From: Ectocarpus siliculosus
Taxonomy: Eukaryota > Sar > Phaeophyceae > Ectocarpales > Ectocarpaceae
DNA length: 31,389 bases
Assembly (NCBI GenBank): GCA_000310025.1
Contig: FN648798.1
Location: forward strand, 13,661 to 45,049
Reading direction: 5' to 3'
Below the pieces are notes generated by a model. That model worked only from the letters and a program-made list of their open reading frames with translations. It was not told the DNA's origin and did not search any database. Positions 26,437-31,389 of this stretch are shown piece by piece. How positions within the stretch are numbered: position 1 is the first letter of the stretch; every line of letters begins with the position of its first letter. The position numbers and the translations under genes are program-made.

Positions 26437-26897
26437 AACGGCAAAAAGTCGGCTGCTTGAGAGGAGAGGTGAGTACAAAACTATCCAGCTCTCGTCCCCT
26501 AGACCATCGATTCATGTTTTGTTTTCTTGGGTGTCTTCTCCATCAATGGCTCTCATCCGGGTGTGCGTGGTTCAGCAGTGGAAGTACTCAACAGGCAGGG
26601 AGGCGCGTCGCTGTGAACTCGATGTGTTGAAAAAGTCTTTTTGGGACGGAGGAACAAGCCCTCTATTTTCAAGTGAAAAAATGGACCGTAAAAAACGTTG
26701 TGTCCACAACTTTGCGCGCACAACGATGTGCCTCCCTGCCGGCTGAGCGCGGCCACTGCCAACCCACGCACAACCGGATGAGAGTCATTGATGGAGAAGA
26801 CACCCAAGAAGACAAAACATGAATCGATAGTCTAGAGGACGAGAGCTGGATAGTTTTGTACTAACGTGTTCTCTCAAGCGGCCGACTTTTTGCCGTT
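26437..26897. mobile_element. 461-bp foldback (MITE-like) element
   Basis: Arms 26437-26615 and 26719-26897 are inverted copies. Examples are AACGGCAAAAAGTCGGCTGC against GCCGACTTTTTGCCGTT, and a well-matched block around TCGATTCATGTTTTGTTTTC. A 103-bp spacer lies between them. Arm identity is high in the outer ~140 bp and drops inward. Mirror-image peptides on the two strands (for example RQKVG, STKLSSSRPL) reflect this symmetry, not genes. No target duplicate is obvious. Confidence 0.85.
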
Positions 26898-28247
26898 GGG
26901 AAGCGCTGACGTACGTTTTGGTCTCTTTTTGACACCGTGAACACTTTTTCTCGCACGCTCGGAGCGCTATCGCCACATATTGGCGGGCACAGCATCAGCT
27001 CAGTGCATCAAGGGTTGTGGGGAGCCCTTTGCGAGCTCGTTACATTCAGTTTCCATGACACATTAATTTGTGGTTTGTCTGTCACAAATCGTTTGTTAGC
27101 AGTAGACCACGATTCCCGCCGCACGTGCGATGCATTTCGAGAAAACCACACGATAAAGATTTTTCTGCCCATAAGACCCCGATTGATGGGAACAAAATCT
27201 TGTCGATAAATCTTGATCTTGGCCAAGATCTGCCAGTTTCACGATTTATGGGAGCAAAATCTTACGATATATCTTGGCCAAGATTTCTCGAGGCCCGAAA
27301 TCTGCCCTTTCGAACAAATCTTGACCCAAGATGTGTCGAAACGAGCCTTCCGACAAATCTTGCCTCAGTGCGGCGCGATCACCGAAGGTCAGTCAACCTA
27401 ATCGTCCATAACGCCATGAAATCTGCACGTAGCACACTCGCAAGGGTCTCTAACGCACCCTGGCGTCACTGTGTCGGCGCCACGGACGCCGACAGCGAAC
27501 GAAAACAACCAAGGCGCGCGAAAAAAATGCGTATTTGCCCTGACTCGTTCCACGTGCGTCATCACCAGTCTGTCGAGGGACCGTTCAAAGAGTACTTTAT
27601 TTTGAAGTAGAAAAATAGAGCAGGAGGAACGTTTTGCCAACACTGCTCTGGCGTGTGCGACGCTTCTATCTCTTCATCGAATCACCCCACACCCAATCCG
27701 TTTGCACCCGAGCCAAATCCGCGGGTGCAGATGACAGCGCCGGAGGTTTGACCTCGGTACGCCTGCTACATCGTGAGATACGTGCATGGGTGTCATCGGT
27801 CTCGGGTTGATGCACTTTCTTCTCAGTTGGACAGCAATGGACCAGTTTTGTTTCTCTGCTTGACATGAGCTCGTGGGCAACGGATTCAATTTTGCACCCC
27901 AGGTAGGCGCCCATCGCTAGTATCCACCCACAGTGTTGAGGCAATACAGCTGGGGGAGGGATGCCCCTTCTACAACTGCGTCATGCTCACTTTTCGCCAC
28001 ACCTTGGCATTTTCTGTGGACCAAGTGGCCGTTGTGCCTTTTTCAACTTCAAGCAGGAGAGAGGAACAACACGCCGCATTTTCAACATTCAAGATAATTC
28101 CCCCATAAATTGCGATACTGCAAATCTTCGCGGAGATATATTGTGAGCAAATCTTGGGTCAAAATGCCAAGATATAATTGCAAGATTACGTTTCCATAAA
28201 GAAGGGTCTAACAACGGTACTCTAATGTTCCTCTGGCGATATTCCTG
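26898..28247. other. internal part of the inverted-repeat element, no recognised gene
   Basis: No recognisable protein. At 27179-27332 the sequence repeats GGGANCAAAATCTT followed by ATCTTGGCCAAGAT palindromes (27215-27230, 27271-27284 and a looser one at 27318-27332). A related CAAATCTTGGGTCAAAATG block lies near 28149. These appear to be structural or protein-binding repeats of the element. Confidence 0.5.
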
Positions 28248-28313
28248 CGCAAATGTTTGACAACATTTGAACATTTTTTTAAAAGATATGGCGACCATAA
28301 ACAAACATGGGTC

Positions 28314-29478
28314 TACTTTTTTTCTTGCAACGTGAGTTTTTCTCTCCCTTCCGCTTACTACAGTAGATTGAGGATTGACAGCTGCGACGCAGGTGCCTCG
28401 TGGATCACTTTCTCGTTCAACGCTCTCGCAGAAGGTCTGGTGATCATGACATGCGCGAGATGGCAAGCTCCGCCCAACACCGAGCTCGAGCGGATGACGC
28501 GATGTTGCGATGTTCAAATGTTCAAGTACATGCAAATGACAAATGTATATTTATTTATGTGTAGCGTTACTGTAGCTTTTGTCGCCGCACCACTGTCCCG
28601 AGCGGCAACACTTTTCGTCGAGAACCCGACGCAATTGTTCAGCGCCATGCGCCGCCGCTGCATCACACGATCACACGCCATCACCCGCAGCAGCAGCAGC
28701 AGCAGCCACGGCAGCGGTGGCACGGGGAGAGAAAAAGAGGGAGAGAGGACCGGGAGAAGTAACTACACCAGAATGAGAGGGTGAGCGTTTCTGTCTCGGC
28801 GTGCTTAGGTCTACATCGGGGCGCTGTTTTTTTGGGGGGAAACGCATGGCTTCTGCTGTGGAAGGGTGATATCACTCGACAGGCATCCCTGCACCGCGCA
28901 GAAAGTGTAGCAGGCTGTTGATACGAGGCACAACTTTGGGTTACAATAATTGTATGGATGGAACCTTGTGTGTGATTGGTGTCTCGTGCCACGGTTCGGG
29001 AGACCTTGGGCAAGATAACACCCCCCTGTGTTTTATTTCGTAGTGTCCGCAACCTCATGCCCATGGGGCACACATGGAAAGTCCATGGGCGCCCATGGGC
29101 GGCCCATGGGCTCCTTGGCCCCGATAATTGTTTGGGTATTCTACATAGGCTGCACTCGCTACTTCGCCATCCCAAACATATATTGGGGCGTGTTCAGAAA
29201 TCGTGCGGCAGAAGAGGAATTTTGATGTTGACAAATTTTGAAAACAAACGCAACATCACCAGAAATTGCACAACAGACACGAAAGACCAGTCGGAAGGAA
29301 TCGCGAAAAACAGAAATCGTTGATTCTCGCACAGGGCGGGAGTAGAGGCTGCTCAAAACATACATTCACGCGTCTACCTCCACAAGTTTCCTTTGGAATC
29401 AAGATATAGAAGTCACACTATTCTAAGTTCAAGTCAATAGAGCCAAAACGGGCGGCGCTCAAATAAGGTCAGTTTTGA
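28314..29478. other. stretch without a recognised gene
   Basis: About 1.2 kb. A (CAG)n-like run lies near 28687-28705, a T7G6 run near 28827-28839, and a cluster of CCCATGG words at 29060-29111. Frames of 175 (+, 28257-28784) and 164 codons (-, 29175-28681) show no known motif. Confidence 0.5.
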
Positions 29479-29941
29479 GGGTTAGGTTAGGCATTGTTTT
29501 GTCATCAGTAGAGGACATCATGAAGAGGCGCCGTGCGTGCTGGCACGTCCAGATTTGCTACTGGAGCTGAAATATCGAAGGTCGTAGCAGCCTTTGAAAA
29601 CAGTCCGAAATCTGCGCCGGAACCAAGCGGCATTCAACATCTGTCACAGCCGTGCTCGCCGCCACTGACACCAATCTCCTAAACTGCTGGTTTACAGCAC
29701 CTGATGCCACTAGCTCCTGCTGACACCTTCTCTGTTCAGGGGTTTGCGGTTCGTGGCGGTGAGCACACGGCTCTGACAAATGTTGGATGCCGCTTGGTTC
29801 CGGCGCAGATTTCGGACTGTTTTCAAAGGCTGCTGCGACCTTCGATATTTCAGCTCCAGTAGCAAACCTTAACGTGCCAGCACGCACGACGCCTCTCCAT
29901 GGTGTCCTTTACTGACGACAGTAGAATGCCTAACCTAACCC
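29479..29941. mobile_element. 463-bp foldback MITE with GGGTTAGGTTAGG tips
   Basis: Arms 29479-29665 and 29753-29941 are inverted repeats. The tip GGGTTAGGTTAGGCATT is exact in both, and there are long identical blocks such as GCTGAAATATCGAAGGTCG (one mismatch a little inward) and AACAGTCCGAAATCTGCGCC. The spacer is ~87 bp. There is no open frame of note. Flanks TTTTGA and TGGCGG show no obvious target duplication, so the superfamily is unassigned. Confidence 0.9.
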
Positions 29942-31389
29942 TGGCGGGAAGGTTGTTTTCTTTCCTTGTATAGGATCAAAGTATAGGGAAAAGAGCCAGC
30001 GTCAAGACCCCTATTCTGTCCCCCCTTAAGAGAGCCAAACTGGCTTGTCAAGCCCCTGACCGATTTAAGAGAGAATTTGCCCTATTCCTCTCGTCTTCTC
30101 TTAATCCGGAGCCAAAATAATTTAAGCCACACAGACGCGCAGACCACATACGACCTCCGCTGCAGACGCCATGCCCTGTGCAGCGAGGGAAGCAAATCGG
30201 ACTTGCACGAGGTATTTCATTTAACGATGCCTAAAGGAACGAGAGGATGCCGACGCCATGCCCTGTGCAGCGAGGGAAGCAAATCGGACTTGCATGAGGT
30301 ATTTCATTTAACGATGCCTAAAGGAACGAGAGGATGCCGAGGCCGAAGTAGGAACGGGGAGGTATTCTACGGTGGTACATAATGCCATATTTCTTTTTCG
30401 TTTAAAGATTCTTCTCTCTGCGAAGCACAATCTTATCTCGGGTTCTGACAGGCCTCTATTCCGGCCTCTCTAGGCCGCTGACAGGCCTGCATTTTGTTTT
30501 CCCGCTCTTCCGCTCCGTGAATTTTTCGTTTATCCGCTTTTCCTCCTTTCTCTCGTTCGACGAACGTTTCCACACCTGACTCACACGCTTCGCACAGGAC
30601 TTCAACTTTCTCGTTCTTTCACGCGTCGGGCTCTACACGTGGTGCTTTCGACACACGACATGTATCTCTCTCTGTCACAAGTCGGGCTATCTGTGCATAT
30701 TTACTCATCCTCGCAGTCTTTCCTCTGCTCATGACAGTTTCTCACAGGGCTTTCATCTCTCTTTCTTTCACACGTCGGGCGCTCCACATGTATGTATACA
30801 TATCTGTCACACGTCGGGCTCTCCACATGTATGTATGGACTGTATGTTCAACTTTCAACCCTCCGGGTGCGGTCGTCCGGGCTTCTTTCGGTTCCGATGA
30901 TTGACATATCTGTCAACAATCTGTCAGTCAGCTGCTGCGCGATGTAAGACGTCTGTCTATGGACACACACGTTGTTCACGGGTTACGGGTTGAAACGCAG
31001 GCAAGACGCCTCCTGCTCTCTCGCCCCTGTCCTCGGCTCCTCTCCACATTCATCCCTTTGTTCACCTTTCTTTCTTTTTGACCCAGTCTCTGTTTCTTCT
31101 TCCACTCATCATGTCGAAGGACATGTCCATCTTCTCAGCTCCGACACCTCCCACAAAACTTTCACGTGCAAATTTTCATTCTTCAACAATTCCGCGAGCA
31201 TTCACGAGAAATTTCTCTCGGGCGCTGAGAGGGCTCAATTTCGGCGCTTTGGCCGCTCTCAGAGCCGCATTTATTTTCTTTATTTCCGTCTCTGCGGGAT
31301 CTTTCGGGCGCTTCTTGATCATGCTGATCCCACATATGGAGTAGATGCATGCATATTTGTTCTCGCTCTGCGTCTGCCTCGCTCTGCGT
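29942..31389. other. pyrimidine-rich terminal stretch without a convincing gene
   Basis: Contains the 87-bp tandem duplication (30165-30338). It also has GACAGGCCT repeats near 30447-30488 and four CACACGTCGGGC-like words (about 30620, 30676, 30769, 30807), the last two followed by CTCCACATGTATGTAT. An 88-codon frame (+, 31078-31344) has a second Met in fair Kozak context (ATCATGT) and a hydrophobic C-terminal part, but no family match. I do not call it a gene. Confidence 0.45.
30165..30338 (+). repeat. 87-bp tandem duplication, two copies
   Basis: GACGCCATGCCCTGTGCAGC begins at 30165 and again at 30252. By eye the copies differ by a single C/T (GCACGAGG against GCATGAGG). 87 bp equals 29 codons, and the frame 30077-30382 runs through both, encoding a repeated SKSDLHEVFHLTMPKGTRG. 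The only difference is synonymous (His CAC/CAT). Whether the frame is expressed is unknown. Confidence 0.93.

Larger units (their letters stand above)
26008..28313. mobile_element. 2.3 kb non-autonomous inverted-repeat element
   Basis: GACCCATGTTTATGGTCGCC at 26008 matches, inverted, a 28278-28313 segment ending AACATGGGTC. The right arm has a 4-base extra repeat in that block. Weaker pairing continues for ~60 bp through AAACATTT-type words (left 26008-26067, right 28248-28313). TA dinucleotides flank both ends, with one extra A on the left, which would suit a Tc1/mariner-like TA target, though this is not secure. Inside are a 49-bp direct repeat, the nested foldback at 26437-26897 and a cluster of ATCTTGGCCAAGAT palindromes. 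No transposase is recognised; the longest frame (180 codons, 27068-27610) has no known motif. Confidence 0.65.

Noticed and set aside
28681-29175. 164-codon minus-strand frame with a Cys-rich C-terminus
   Set aside because: The Cys run is the antisense of the (CAG)n tract and the remainder has no motif.
29479-29941. Interstitial telomere repeats
   Set aside because: GGGTTAGGTTAGG is just two short units and forms the exact inverted tip of a foldback element, so it is part of that element.
31078-31344. 88-codon frame as a small membrane protein gene
   Set aside because: It has no recognisable family, low-complexity pyrimidine-rich context and no supporting signals beyond a fair Kozak start.

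Overview
The window looks like nuclear DNA from a eukaryote whose genome is rich in transposable elements. It carries a Ty1/copia and a Ty3/gypsy LTR retrotransposon, several foldback or inverted-repeat DNA elements, microsatellites and a degenerate Pol III (tRNA-like) promoter. There are no bacterial operons, Shine-Dalgarno-led gene strings or rRNA genes. The species cannot be fixed from the sequence. A chromodomain-bearing gypsy Pol with an extra C-terminal domain would suit an alga or another protist, but that is only an impression.

Layout. (1) Bases 1-10825 hold a Ty1/copia element. The window opens inside its 5' LTR (last 63 bp, 1-63), and the 3' LTR is best placed at 10412-10825. A 1.7 kb repeat-rich leader precedes gag. 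Gag is broken by a TAA at 2619 and by a 2500-bp DNA element (2791-5290) with ~805-bp terminal inverted repeats and a 4-bp AACC target duplication. Gag's zinc knuckle, the protease and the pre-integrase domain follow. A frameshift near 6770-6785 then separates these from one long open frame for integrase, reverse transcriptase and RNase H (to 9480). (2) Bases 10826-12554 contain no recognisable gene. (3) Bases ~12555-24844 hold a Ty3/gypsy chromovirus-like element. Its order is repeat-rich Gag, CCHC knuckle (TGA stop at 15758), linker, a NADAR (YbiA-like, ADP-ribose/NAD-related) domain, protease, RT, RNase H, a long Pro/Thr-rich linker, H2C2 finger, integrase, chromodomain and a C-terminal SH3/Tudor-like module. 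After Pol come a 1.2 kb T-rich tail with four tandem covarying stem-loops and a 309-bp 3' LTR (24536-24844). No matching 5' LTR is visible, and Gag-Pol is broken by several frame changes and a second in-frame TGA (21580). (4) Bases 24845-31389 hold no convincing protein gene. They carry a tRNA-like Pol III promoter abutting a 2.3 kb inverted-repeat element (26008-28313), a 461-bp foldback nested in it (26437-26897), a 463-bp foldback MITE (29479-29941), an 87-bp tandem duplication and pyrimidine-rich sequence.

How the parts work together. In each retroelement Gag would form the particle, protease would cut the polyprotein, RT/RNase H would copy the RNA and integrase would insert the cDNA. Both copies here carry disabling lesions, so they are probably dead in cis. 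The feature I consider most interesting is the NADAR domain between nucleocapsid and protease in the gypsy polyprotein. Its family-defining residues look intact although the frames around it are decaying. NADAR enzymes act on ADP-ribose-type linkages, including removal of ADP-ribose from guanine, so the domain could counter a host ADP-ribosylation defence. That role is inference.
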